Part shown: piece after piece, positions 25,879-34,831 of the stretch
Layout of the letters: the number at the start of each line of letters is the position of its first letter
How positions within the stretch are numbered: position 1 is the first letter of the stretch
The notes under the pieces: model-generated
Databases searched by the model: none
What the model was told of the DNA's origin: nothing
The model's input: the letters and a program-made list of their open reading frames with translations, nothing else
Position numbers and translations under genes: made by a program
Assembly (NCBI GenBank): GCA_963696665.1
Contig: CAVOLE010000040.1
Span: forward strand, 1-64,000
From: Roseiarcus sp963696665
Lineage (GTDB): Bacteria > Pseudomonadota > Alphaproteobacteria > Rhizobiales > Beijerinckiaceae
Direction of reading: 5' to 3'
Length of the DNA: 64,000 nt

Positions 25879-27288
25879 ATGAAGACCGCCAAGGATGTCC
25901 TGAAGGCGATCAAGGACAATGACGTCAAATATGTCGATCTCCGCTTCACCGATCCACGGGGCAAGTGGCAGCATGTCACGTTTGATCAGAGCTTGATCGA
26001 CGAGGACGCCTTCGCGGACGGGTTGATGTTCGACGGCTCCTCGATCGCGGGATGGAAAGCGATCAACGAATCCGACATGACGCTCATGCCGGACCCGACT
26101 TCCTATTCCATCGACCCGTTCTTCGCCGCCTCCACCGCCGTCCTCGTCTGCGACATTCTCGATCCCGCGAGCGGCCAGCCGTACAACCGTGATCCGCGCG
26201 GCATCGCGAAAAAGGCCGAGGCCTATCTCAAGTCGACCGGGATCGGCGACGCCATCTTCTTCGGCCCCGAGGCCGAGTTCTTCGTCTTCGACGACGTGCG
26301 CTTCGCGGCCGAGCCGTACAACACCGGCTTCCAGATCGATTCGATCGAATTGCCCACGAATTCCGACACGGCCTACGAGGGCGGAAACCTCGGCCACCGC
26401 GTCCGAACCAAGGGCGGCTATTTCCCGGTCCCACCGCAGGATTCGGCCCAGGACATGCGCGGCGAGATGCTGGCCGCGATGGCGCAGATGGGCGCAATCG
26501 TCGAGAAGCATCACCACGAGGTCGCGTCCGCCCAGCACGAGCTGGGGCTCAAGTTCGGCCCGATGGTGACGATGGCCGACCACCTGCAGGTCTACAAGTA
26601 CTGCATCCACATGGTCGCGCAGAGCTACGGCAAGACGGCGACCTTCATGCCGAAGCCGATCTACGGCGACAATGGCTCGGGCATGCACGTCCACCAGTCG
26701 ATCTGGAAGGGCGGCAAGCCGGTGATGGCGGGCAACAAATATTCCGACCTCAGCCAGGAGTGCCTCTATTACATCGGCGGCATCATCAAACACGCCAAGG
26801 CGCTCAACGGCTTCACCAACCCCTCGACCAACAGCTACAAGCGCCTCGTGCCCGGCTTTGAGGCGCCGGTGCTGCTCGCCTATTCGGCGCGCAACCGCTC
26901 GGCCTCCTGCCGCATCCCGTGGACGGCCAACCCGAAGGCCAAGCGCGTCGAGGTGCGCTTCCCCGACCCGACCGCCAACCCCTATCTCGCCTTCTCGGCG
27001 ATGCTGATGGCGGGCCTCGACGGCATCGTCAACAAGGTCGATCCGGGCCCGGCGATGGACAAGGACCTCTATGACCTGCCGCCCAAGGAATTGAAGAAGA
27101 TTCCGACGGTCTGCGGCTCGCTCCGCGAGGCGCTCTCCAGCCTCGACAGGGATCGCGCCTTCCTCAAGACCGGCGATGTGTTCAGCGACGACTTCATCGA
27201 CAGCTACATCGAGCTCAAGATGGCCGACGTCCAGCGGTTCGAAATGGCGCCGCACCCGGTCGAGTTCGAAATGTACTATTCATACTGA
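25879..27288 (+). CDS. glnA: Glutamine synthetase type I
   Basis: The 469-residue enzyme makes glutamine from glutamate, ammonia and ATP. Visible are the N-terminal LMFDGSSIAGWKAIN, the metal/ATP core FFGPEAEFFVFDD, GSGMHVHQS and NRSASCRIP, and the adenylylation Tyr in KDLYDLPPKE, so it belongs to the GSI-beta class controlled by GlnE. GAGGAAGGG precedes the ATG. It forms an operon with glnB. Confidence 0.98.
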   Translation: MKTAKDVLKAIKDNDVKYVDLRFTDPRGKWQHVTFDQSLIDEDAFADGLMFDGSSIAGWKAINESDMTLMPDPTSYSIDPFFAASTAVLVCDILDPASGQPYNRDPRGIAKKAEAYLKSTGIGDAIFFGPEAEFFVFDDVRFAAEPYNTGFQIDSIELPTNSDTAYEGGNLGHRVRTKGGYFPVPPQDSAQDMRGEMLAAMAQMGAIVEKHHHEVASAQHELGLKFGPMVTMADHLQVYKYCIHMVAQSYGKTATFMPKPIYGDNGSGMHVHQSIWKGGKPVMAGNKYSDLSQECLYYIGGIIKHAKALNGFTNPSTNSYKRLVPGFEAPVLLAYSARNRSASCRIPWTANPKAKRVEVRFPDPTANPYLAFSAMLMAGLDGIVNKVDPGPAMDKDLYDLPPKELKKIPTVCGSLREALSSLDRDRAFLKTGDVFSDDFIDSYIELKMADVQRFEMAPHPVEFEMYYSY

Positions 27289-27429
27289 GCAGCGTCGCTC
27301 TTCGAGCGGGTGCGCAAGGGCGGCCTTATGGGCCACCCTTGGCGTCAGGAGGCGCGTCGATTTCGTTGTTGGCGTCGCGCCGCACGCGAAAACTGCGCAA
27401 TTTGCTTCAATCGTCAGGCCGGCGGACGA

Positions 27430-27645
27430 CTAGAAGTCGCTCGCCAGACCCTTCACCTCCCAGTCGCCATAACGCGCCGGGTCCAGGCCGCCGCGGCCAT
27501 GCACTTCGTTCGGGCTTTCAGGCCTGGGCTCGGCGCGGCGCGCCGCGGCCTCCGCGAGAGCCCGTCGGGCCGCCGGCGGCAGATCGCGCGGAGCGGACTT
27601 TTCCGGCTCGGAGCCGGCGCCTGAGTCCGGAAGGTCGCCATTCAT
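27430..27645 (-). CDS. Succinate dehydrogenase assembly factor 4 family (DUF1674)
   Basis: The 71-residue protein ends with the conserved DPARYGDWEVKGLASDF motif of the SDHAF4/DUF1674 family, which in mitochondria helps flavinated SdhA assemble. The N-terminus is Pro/Ala-rich and disordered. The first ATG before the conserved part (MNGDLPDSG) is preferred over a longer frame from 27687. It converges with glnA and is divergent from rsmB. Confidence 0.85.
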   Translation of the reverse strand: MNGDLPDSGAGSEPEKSAPRDLPPAARRALAEAAARRAEPRPESPNEVHGRGGLDPARYGDWEVKGLASDF

Positions 27646-27765
27646 ATCCGCTCTCGCCTCACTGCGTCGCTTGGGCCTGATGATCATCGGCCGGACGCAC
27701 GCCTTGGATTTCGCCTATAGTCGCTCGGTTGGGGGCGAGCAATTCTGATTCGAGGCGAGGCTCGT

Positions 27766-29130
27766 TTGGCGCGACAATCGCGCGGGTTTCATGGAGGCCA
27801 TCCCGAAACGCCGGCCGCTCCCCCGCCGGGTCTGGCGGCGCGGGTCGCCGCGGCGCGCGCCGTCGGCGAAGCCTTAACCGCGTCGCGCCCGCTCGACGAG
27901 CGGCTCGCGCCCGATCCGGCGCAGCCCAAAAGCGGCCTTGACCCGCGCGACCGGGCGCTGGCGCGCTCGATCGCGACTGTCGCTCTTCGCCGGCTCGGCA
28001 CCATCCGCAAGGCGCTCACGCGGCGACTCGACAAGGGAATGCCCAAGCGTGGCGGCGCGCTCGAGTGGACGCTTATTGCCGCCGCGGCGCAAATCCTCTT
28101 TCTCGATACGCCCGACCATGCGGCGGTGGACCTCGCGGTGAAGGCGACGCGGGCCGAGCCGGCCAGCGCTCCATTCGCCGCGCTGGCCAACGCCGTGCTC
28201 CGGGCGATCGCCCGTGACCGGGCGGACATTCTGACCAGCTCCGATCCTCTGGAGGACGATACGCCCGCCTGGCTCGCCCAGCGTTGGCGCTCGACCTATG
28301 GCGAGAGCGTCGCGCGCGCCATCGCGTTGGCGCATCGCTCGGAGCCGACGCTCGATCTCAGCGTCAGAAGCGACCCAGCCGGCTGGGCGGAGAAGCTTGG
28401 CGGAGTGGTGTTGCCGACTGGCTCGGTGCGCCTCGATACCCATGCGCGGGTTGCGGACCTGGAAGGCTATGCGGAGGGCCAATGGTGGGTGCAGGACGCC
28501 GCCGCAGCGCTTCCGGCTCGGCTTCTTCGGCCGGCGCCCGGCATGCGGATCGTCGACCTCTGCGCGGCGCCAGGCGGAAAGGCGGCCGAACTGGCCGCGG
28601 CGGGGGTTGACCTCACGGCGGTCGATCGCTCGGCGGAGCGTCTCAAGCTGCTCGCCGCCAATTTCGCGCGCCTCAGCCTTAACTCCGAGATCGTGGTCGC
28701 CGACGCGCTCGCCTTCGAAGCGCCGCCGTTTGACGGAGTGCTGCTCGACGCGCCGTGCACCGCGACCGGCACCATTCGCCGCCATCCCGACGTCGCCTGG
28801 ACCAAACGGCCAGGCGACCTGGCGCCGCTCATCAAGCTACAGGCGGCGTTGCTCGACAAGGCGATCGCCCTCGCGCGGCCCGGCGGCGCCATCGTCTATT
28901 GCGTATGCTCGCTCGAACCCGACGAGGGCGAAGCGCAGATTGCAGCGGTGCTGCGCCGCAACCCCGACGTCCGGCGCTTACCCGTGGCGGCCGAGGAGAT
29001 CGGCGGCCTCCGCGAATGCCTGACCCCGTCCGGAGATTTACGCACGCTCCCTTGTCACTTGTGGGGCGACAATCCGCGCCGCTCCGGGATGGACGGCTTC
29101 TTTGCGGCGCGGCTGGTCAAGGCAGGCTAA
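27766..29130 (+). CDS. rsmB: RsmB/NOP-family 16S rRNA (cytosine-5) methyltransferase
   Basis: The 454-residue protein has an N-terminal NusB-like domain (about 25-170; DRALARSIATVALRRLG) and a C-terminal SAM methyltransferase with VDLCAAPGGKAAELAAAG. The two Cys of the m5C mechanism are in DAPCTATGTIRRHPD and VYCVCSLEPDEGE. It likely methylates C967 (E. coli numbering) of 16S rRNA. TTG 27766 is the first start in frame, behind GAGGCGAGG; a later start cannot be excluded. Confidence 0.9.
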   Translation: MARQSRGFHGGHPETPAAPPPGLAARVAAARAVGEALTASRPLDERLAPDPAQPKSGLDPRDRALARSIATVALRRLGTIRKALTRRLDKGMPKRGGALEWTLIAAAAQILFLDTPDHAAVDLAVKATRAEPASAPFAALANAVLRAIARDRADILTSSDPLEDDTPAWLAQRWRSTYGESVARAIALAHRSEPTLDLSVRSDPAGWAEKLGGVVLPTGSVRLDTHARVADLEGYAEGQWWVQDAAAALPARLLRPAPGMRIVDLCAAPGGKAAELAAAGVDLTAVDRSAERLKLLAANFARLSLNSEIVVADALAFEAPPFDGVLLDAPCTATGTIRRHPDVAWTKRPGDLAPLIKLQAALLDKAIALARPGGAIVYCVCSLEPDEGEAQIAAVLRRNPDVRRLPVAAEEIGGLRECLTPSGDLRTLPCHLWGDNPRRSGMDGFFAARLVKAG

Positions 29131-29138
29131 CGGCGCTC

Positions 29139-29384
29139 TCACTGGAAGAAGGGAAACACGCCCTTCCCATGTTGGCGAAGCCATTCGGCGCTGTTGTAGG
29201 CTTGGTACTTGGATTGATTGGCCATGTTCCACGCCCGGTCGAAGTTCGAGAGCGACTGCGTGGGGACAACAGGTCCCGCGCCGACGGTGCCCCACGAAGA
29301 CGAGTCGCCCTGTTCGGCGAGAGCCGCCCCGGACAGGAGAGCAAGGCCTGCGGCAAGACCAATCGCTGCGAAGGTTTTGAACAT
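29139..29384 (-). CDS. Small secreted protein, paralogue A
   Basis: The 81-residue product has a Sec signal ending ALA (MFKTFAAIGLAAGLALLSG) and a mature part of about 58 residues without cysteines. It shares with the neighbour at 29507-29752 the pattern GP-VPTQSL--F-R-WN-AN-SK, followed by W-R-HG. I do not know a function for this family. AAGGAAAA precedes the ATG. Its stop is 8 bases from the convergent rsmB stop. Confidence 0.75.
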   Translation of the reverse strand: MFKTFAAIGLAAGLALLSGAALAEQGDSSSWGTVGAGPVVPTQSLSNFDRAWNMANQSKYQAYNSAEWLRQHGKGVFPFFQ

Positions 29385-29506
29385 CGGATTTTCCTTTTTT
29401 GAGAGACTTGCCGGATTCCGAGCAGATCTCATGCCCAGAACTCGACCATTTTCCCTGTCCGGCTATGACCTAGCGCACACTCGCGCTGCCTCATTGGTCA
29501 GGGATG

Positions 29507-29752
29507 TCATTGAAGCGGGCGATGGGCATACCCGCCATGGTGGCGGACCCAGGCTGCGCCTGCTCTCGCGCGCTCCTTGCTTTCATTGGCGTGGTTCCAC
29601 GATCGCTGGAATGACGTCAGTGACTGCGTCGGGACGGTAGGGCCATAGCCCTCCGTGCCATAGGCGGACGAATTGCCGTTGACGGCGAAAGCCGGGGCGG
29701 CCGGGATGGCGAGGGCGGCGACAAGGCCGATCAATGCGGTTGTCTTGAGCAT
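29507..29752 (-). CDS. Small secreted protein, paralogue B
   Basis: This 81-residue product equals paralogue A in length and layout: a signal peptide (MLKTTALIGLVAALAIPAAP) followed by a mature part with GPTVPTQSLTSFQRSWNHAN and AAWVRHHGG. It is clearly a tandem duplicate that has diverged to roughly half identity. GAGGAGTAACC precedes the start. The periplasm or outside is the probable location; there are no metal-binding or catalytic motifs. Confidence 0.75.
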   Translation of the reverse strand: MLKTTALIGLVAALAIPAAPAFAVNGNSSAYGTEGYGPTVPTQSLTSFQRSWNHANESKERARAGAAWVRHHGGYAHRPLQ

Positions 29753-29942
29753 AGGTTACTCCTCACTCGATGCACTGCGTGATTAACGAGATAAGGAACA
29801 TTCAACGCCGGACAACGCCCCACGGGCGCATAAAAGCCATGACATTTTGGTGACCGGAGCCCCTTCCCGCATTTCCTGCGCCGATCGAGCTGTGCTAGTG
29901 CACTGCAGCAAAACCGGCAACCAAACTGGGGCGCTTGCGCTG

Positions 29943-31544
29943 ATGGCCACGGATATTGTCAGGATCGGACAAGCGCTCCTCTCCGTTTCCGACAAGACGG
30001 GCCTCGTCGATCTCGCGCGCGCCCTCAAATCGCTTGGCGTCGATATTCTTTCGACAGGCGGCACAGCCGCGGCGCTGAACGCCGCCGGCCTCACGGTAGT
30101 CGATGTGTCCCAGATCACCGGCTTCCCGGAGATGATGGACGGACGGCTCAAGACCCTGCACCCGAGGGTGCACGGAGGTCTGCTCGCGATCCGATCCGAT
30201 CCAGCGCATCAGGCGGCCATGATCGCCAACGACATCCCGCCGATCGACCTCTTGGTGGTCAATCTCTACCCCTTCGAGGCGACGCTTAAGCGGGACGCGC
30301 GGTTTGAGGAAAGAGTCGAGAACATTGATATCGGAGGGCCCGCGATGATACGCGCCGCGGCCAAGAACCACGACGATGTCGTCGTCATCGTCGATGCGGA
30401 CGATTATCCGGCGCTGATCGAGGAATTGGAGCGCGGCCACGGAACGACCCGTCTCGCTTTCCGCCGCAGAATGGCGCAGAAGGCCTTCACCCGCACCGCG
30501 GCCTATGACGCGGCGATCTCCAATTGGCTCGCTCAGGAAATTGATGAGCCAGCGCCGAAATGGCGCGCCTTCGGCGGTGTTCTGCATTCGAGCTTCGGCG
30601 CTCTTCGCTACGGCGAGAATCCCCAGCAGCGCGCCGCATTGTACCTCAGCGCCGAAACGCGCCCCGGCGTCGCGACCGCGCGCCAGATCCAGGGCAAGGC
30701 GCTGTCTTACAACAACATCAACGACACTGACGCGGCTTACGAACTGGTCGCCGAATTCGATTCCGCGCAAAGCTTCGCCGTAGCGATCATCAAGCACGCG
30801 AACCCCTGCGGCGTCGCTCTCGGCGAGACCCTGCTCGAGGCTTATGGAAAGGCGCTGAGCTCAGATCCCGTCTCGGCGTTCGGCGGAGTGGTGGCGCTCA
30901 ACCGGAAGATTGATGCAGCCTCCGCCCGCAAGATTGTCGAGATCTTCACGGAGGTGATCATCGCGCCTGCGGCCGACGAGGAGGCGTTGGCGATTATCGC
31001 GGCGAAGAAAAGCCTGAGGCTTTTGCTTGCGGGCTCGCTTCCCGATCCGAGATCGCCAACCCTCGCCGTGCGGTCAGTCGCCGGCGGATTCCTGGTCCAG
31101 GACCGCGACAATGGCGTGCTTGAAGAGGGAGCGCTCAAGGTTGTGACCAAACGCGCTCCAACTTCACGCGAAATGGCCGACCTGAGGTTCGCATGGGCAG
31201 TCGCCAAGCATGTGAAGTCGAACGCCATTGTCTACGCCAGGGACGGCGCGACCGTCGGAATCGGCGCGGGTCAGATGTCGCGGGTCGATTCCGCCCGCCT
31301 TGCCGCGCGCAAGGCCGACGAGGCCGCCGAGATGGCTGGCCGGCCCGAGCCCCTTACCCGAGGATCGGTGGTAGCCTCTGACGCCTTCTTTCCGTTCGCC
31401 GACGGCCTGGTTGCGACGATCGAAGCCGGCGCGACCGCGGTCATCCAGCCCGGAGGATCGGTGCGCGACGCCGAGGTGATCGCCGTTGCCGATGAAGCTG
31501 ACGTCGCGATGGTTTTCACCGGCATGCGCCATTTCCGGCACTGA
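29943..31544 (+). CDS. purH: Bifunctional AICAR transformylase / IMP cyclohydrolase
   Basis: The 533-residue enzyme catalyses the last two steps of IMP synthesis. The N-terminal MGS-like cyclohydrolase domain shows ALLSVSDKTGLVDLARAL, ILSTGGTAAALN and MMDGRLKTLHPRVHGG. The C-terminal transformylase shows IKHANPCGVALG and ends FTGMRHFRH, the invariant tail. ATG 29943 (MATDIVRIG) fits the family; an upstream extension to 29847 has no homologous character. Confidence 0.96.
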   Translation: MATDIVRIGQALLSVSDKTGLVDLARALKSLGVDILSTGGTAAALNAAGLTVVDVSQITGFPEMMDGRLKTLHPRVHGGLLAIRSDPAHQAAMIANDIPPIDLLVVNLYPFEATLKRDARFEERVENIDIGGPAMIRAAAKNHDDVVVIVDADDYPALIEELERGHGTTRLAFRRRMAQKAFTRTAAYDAAISNWLAQEIDEPAPKWRAFGGVLHSSFGALRYGENPQQRAALYLSAETRPGVATARQIQGKALSYNNINDTDAAYELVAEFDSAQSFAVAIIKHANPCGVALGETLLEAYGKALSSDPVSAFGGVVALNRKIDAASARKIVEIFTEVIIAPAADEEALAIIAAKKSLRLLLAGSLPDPRSPTLAVRSVAGGFLVQDRDNGVLEEGALKVVTKRAPTSREMADLRFAWAVAKHVKSNAIVYARDGATVGIGAGQMSRVDSARLAARKADEAAEMAGRPEPLTRGSVVASDAFFPFADGLVATIEAGATAVIQPGGSVRDAEVIAVADEADVAMVFTGMRHFRH

Positions 31545-31570
31545 CCGATCGTCAGCGAGCCGGACGGAAG

Positions 31571-32077
31571 CTATTGGTCGGGGGAGACGATAACGGAGAT
31601 TTGATCGCGCGCGACGCCGCTGAATTGAAGCGCGAGCGGCCGGGCCGGCAGATCGAACTTGACGCTCTTGCGCGCGCCTTCGCAACCCCTCGATCCGGTG
31701 AAGGCGATGGGATGCAGGTAGGCGCCGCCATCGAGGACATCGACCCAGCCTTCAGACGAGATTGTGATCTTGTAGGCGCCCGGTTTTGCCGGCGCGGCGA
31801 TGGCAAAATGGCCGGCGAACGCGGAAGGCGCCTTCGGCGCCCGCTCGGGCGCCTTCGGCAATTCGGCCGAGGAAAACGGCTTTAGCTGGAGAGTCGTCGC
31901 AGCGTCGTACGCAAGCGTTCCGCCGTTGGGCAGTGAGGCTTTGTCCGTTCGGACGAGCGCCGCGCGCTCACGGTCAAGGGGCCATTTGAAGCCATCGCAG
32001 CCTGATCCCTCCTGCGCCTGAACCAACCCGGGCGCGGCGACGAGCGCAATGGCCGCAAGCCATCGGACTAAAGTCAT
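31571..32077 (-). CDS. Hypothetical secreted protein
   Basis: The 168-residue product has a Sec signal (MTLVRWLAAIALVAAPGLVQ then AQE) and a beta-rich mature domain (AAPAKPGAYKITISSEGWVD) with two Cys (CDGFKWPL and GSRGCEGA) that could form a disulfide. No family name is recalled. The start overlaps the upstream ctpA stop by four bases (ATGA), so it is the last gene of the ctpA operon. Confidence 0.75.
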   Translation of the reverse strand: MTLVRWLAAIALVAAPGLVQAQEGSGCDGFKWPLDRERAALVRTDKASLPNGGTLAYDAATTLQLKPFSSAELPKAPERAPKAPSAFAGHFAIAAPAKPGAYKITISSEGWVDVLDGGAYLHPIAFTGSRGCEGARKSVKFDLPARPLALQFSGVARDQISVIVSPDQ

Positions 32078-33390
32078 TGGGCGGTCACGGTCGCCGGCGA
32101 ATTGGGGCTTCGGAGCGTCTCAGCCCGGGCGCCGTGCAGGAACTGGACGGCGGCTGCGAGCTGCGTGTCTTTGTCGTGATCCGGCGGCACATAAGCGTCG
32201 GAGCCCTTCTCCTCCTGTCCGACGTTCTTCAAATGACCGAAGAGCGACGCTTCTCCCATGCTGGAAACCTTGCCCTTCAGGTCGTCGGGAATGTTTTCGA
32301 CCACCCTGATGTCGGGATCGATGCCCTTCGCCTGGATCGAGCGGCCGGAAGGCGTGTAATAGCGAGCAGTCGTCAGCTTGAGCGCGCCATTCTCGCCGAG
32401 CGGCAGAATGGTTTGAACCGACCCCTTGCCGAATGTCCGCGTGCCGATCAGCGTCGCGCGCTTGAGATCCTGCAACGCGCCGGAGACGATCTCCGAGGCG
32501 GACGCCGAACCGCCATTGATGAGCACCACCACAGGCTTTTGCTGCGACAGATTGACGCCGGGGCGGGCTGAGTAGTGTTGTACCTGGTCGGCGTTTCGGC
32601 CGCGGGTCGAAACGATGTCGCCGCTGTCGACGAAGGCGTTGGTGATCTCGACCGCCTGGTTGAGCAGGCCGCCGGGATTGTTGCGCAGATCGAGGATATA
32701 GCCCTTCAACTTCGCTTGGCCCGGATCGGTCCGGAAATGGTCGAAGGCCTTGCGCACCCCGTCGTAGGCTTCCTGGTTGAACTGGGTGATGCGGATATAG
32801 CCGATGTCGCCGCTCTCCAGATGCGAGCGCACCGACTGCACATGGATGATCTCGCGGACGATGGTGAATTCCCTTATGTCGCCTTTCGATCCGCGCTCGA
32901 CCGTCAACTTGACCGGCGACTTGGCCGGGCCGCGCATCTTTTCGACCGCTTCCTTCAGCGTAAGGCCCTTGACCGCGGTGTTGTCGATGCGGGTGACCAG
33001 ATCGCCCGACATCATGCCGGCGCGCGCTGCGGGCGTGTCGTCGATGGGGCTCACCACCTTGACCAGCCCGTTTTCCATCATCACCTCGAGGCCAAGGCCG
33101 CCGAATTCCTCGCCTTTCATGCTGCTCTGGAAGTCCTGCAAGGCTTTGGGATCGAAATAATTCGAATGCGGGTCTAGAGACGCCAGCATGCCGTCGATCG
33201 CCGACTTGATCATTTTCTCGTCGTCAGGCTTCTCGGCATAGTTGTCGCGGACTTTGTTGAACACCTCGGCAAACAGCGCGAGCTTGTCACTTGTGCTGGA
33301 ACTGGCCGCCCGCAGCGCACTGTTCGAGCCGCCGACCAACAGAATGCCGGCGGCGACTCCGCAGGCAAGATAGGAAAGACCCTTCCTCAT
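32074..33390 (-). CDS. S41 carboxyl-terminal processing protease, second copy
   Basis: The 438-residue periplasmic protease has a signal/anchor (SYLACGVAAGILLVGG), a PDZ domain (GGLGLEVMMENGLVKVVSPI) and the S41 core with the Ser in NGGSASASEIVSGAL and the Lys in GTRTFGKGSVQT. It is a clear paralogue of the upstream gene, about two-thirds identical by eye, with a shorter tail. ATG 33390 is preferred to TTG 33396. CtpA enzymes trim or degrade cell-wall hydrolases and other periplasmic proteins. Confidence 0.92.
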   Translation of the reverse strand: MRKGLSYLACGVAAGILLVGGSNSALRAASSSTSDKLALFAEVFNKVRDNYAEKPDDEKMIKSAIDGMLASLDPHSNYFDPKALQDFQSSMKGEEFGGLGLEVMMENGLVKVVSPIDDTPAARAGMMSGDLVTRIDNTAVKGLTLKEAVEKMRGPAKSPVKLTVERGSKGDIREFTIVREIIHVQSVRSHLESGDIGYIRITQFNQEAYDGVRKAFDHFRTDPGQAKLKGYILDLRNNPGGLLNQAVEITNAFVDSGDIVSTRGRNADQVQHYSARPGVNLSQQKPVVVLINGGSASASEIVSGALQDLKRATLIGTRTFGKGSVQTILPLGENGALKLTTARYYTPSGRSIQAKGIDPDIRVVENIPDDLKGKVSSMGEASLFGHLKNVGQEEKGSDAYVPPDHDKDTQLAAAVQFLHGARAETLRSPNSPATVTAQ

Positions 33391-33427
33391 CGACAAACGC
33401 TCAGCTCCATAACTCGTGTAGAGCGGA

Positions 33428-34831
33428 TCAATTCGGCTTGGCGGGAGCCGCGTGGCTCGGATCGGTCGGCGCAGGAGATGTCGCCGTCGCCGCTGGCGGG
33501 TCGCTCTTCACGGGAGCCGCATCGGCCTTCACCGCCGGCTCGGGGTGCTTGACCCCGTGCAACAGGTCGATGGCGGCGGTGAGTTGCTTGTCGTCCTTCT
33601 CTTTCGGCGGGACATAAGCCTGGGACGCCGATGTATCCTCGGCGCCATTGGTGAGATGGCCCTTGAGCGAAGCCTCGCCCTTCATGTCGTCCTTGCCCTT
33701 CAGGTCGTCAGGCACGTCCTCCAGCACCTTGATGTCCGGCTCGATACCCTTGGCCTGGATCGATCTGCCCGATGGCGTATAGTAGCGCGCGGTCGTGAGC
33801 CTAAGCGCGCCGTTCTCGCCAAGCGGCATGATCGTTTGCACCGAGCCTTTGCCGAACGACCGGGTGCCGATCAGCGTCGCGCGCTTATGGTCCTGCAAGG
33901 CGCCCGAGACGATTTCTGAGGCCGAAGCTGAGCCGCCGTTGATGAGGACCACGAGCGGTTTGCCGCCCGAGAGGTCGCCGCCCGGCTTGGCGTCGAAGCG
34001 TTGGGTCTCATCCGCGGTGCGCCCGCGGGTCGAAACGATCTCGCCGCGGTCGATGAAGGAATTGACGACGTCGATCGATTGGTCGAGCAAGCCTCCGGGA
34101 TTGTTGCGCAGATCCAGGATGTAGCCCTTGAATTTGTCGGCCGGGATCTCGCTGTGCAGTTTGTCCATCGCGTCCTTGAGGCCGTCTTCGGTCTGCTCGG
34201 TAAACTGAGTGATGCGGATGTAGCCGATGTCGCCATCCTCGACATGCGAACGCACCGACTGGACGTGGATGAGATCGCGAACGATGGTGAAATCCTTCAC
34301 CTCCTTCTTGGGTCCGCGGACGACCTTGAGCTTCACTGGCGAATTGATCGAGCCGCGCATCTTCTCGACGGCCTGATCGAGCGTCAGCCCCTGCGTGGGC
34401 GTGTCGTCGATCGCCGTAATGATGTCGCCCGAGAGCACGCCCGCCTTGGCGGCCGGCGTGTCGTCGATTGGCGTGACGACCTTGAGGAGGCCGTCTTCCT
34501 GCGTCACCTCGATGCCTAGGCCGCCGAACTCGCCCTTCGTCTGGACCTGCATATCGCGGAACTGTTTGGCGTCCATGTAGCTCGAATGCGGATCGAGCGA
34601 GGAGAGCATGCCGTTGATCGCAGCGTCGATCAGCTTCGATTCGTCTGGCTTCTCGACATAGTCGTTGCGGATCTTGTCGAACACGTCGCCGAACAGATTG
34701 AGCTGCCGATAGGTGTCTGCGGCCGCGGCGTAAGCGGAGGGACTGACGAAGAGCAGAGCTTGGGGCGCCGTAGCCGCGGCTGCCGCTCCCAGAACAACTC
34801 CAACTCCCAAATAACCAGCTTTACGAATCAT
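33428..34831 (-). CDS. ctpA: S41 carboxyl-terminal processing protease CtpA
   Basis: The 467-residue protein has a signal peptide (YLGVGVVLGAAAAATAP), a PDZ domain (GGLGIEVTQEDGLLKVVTPI) and the catalytic Ser/Lys segments NGGSASASEIVSGAL and GTRSFGKGSVQT. The C-terminal 60 residues are Pro/Ala/Lys-rich and disordered. Its ATG overlaps the envC stop by four bases, so the pair is translationally coupled. In alphaproteobacteria an EnvC/CtpA pair regulates peptidoglycan cleavage at division. Confidence 0.94.
   Translation of the reverse strand: MIRKAGYLGVGVVLGAAAAATAPQALLFVSPSAYAAAADTYRQLNLFGDVFDKIRNDYVEKPDESKLIDAAINGMLSSLDPHSSYMDAKQFRDMQVQTKGEFGGLGIEVTQEDGLLKVVTPIDDTPAAKAGVLSGDIITAIDDTPTQGLTLDQAVEKMRGSINSPVKLKVVRGPKKEVKDFTIVRDLIHVQSVRSHVEDGDIGYIRITQFTEQTEDGLKDAMDKLHSEIPADKFKGYILDLRNNPGGLLDQSIDVVNSFIDRGEIVSTRGRTADETQRFDAKPGGDLSGGKPLVVLINGGSASASEIVSGALQDHKRATLIGTRSFGKGSVQTIMPLGENGALRLTTARYYTPSGRSIQAKGIEPDIKVLEDVPDDLKGKDDMKGEASLKGHLTNGAEDTSASQAYVPPKEKDDKQLTAAIDLLHGVKHPEPAVKADAAPVKSDPPAATATSPAPTDPSHAAPAKPN

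Noticed and set aside
25543..27255. 570-codon open frame antisense to glnA
   Set aside because: It mirrors third-position GC bias of glnA and is rich in Arg, Val and Asp-His runs typical of antisense shadows; glnA itself is unmistakable.
29847..29942. Longer N-terminus for PurH
   Set aside because: The family begins at the sequence following ATG 29943; the extension is Cys/Arg-rich without similarity.
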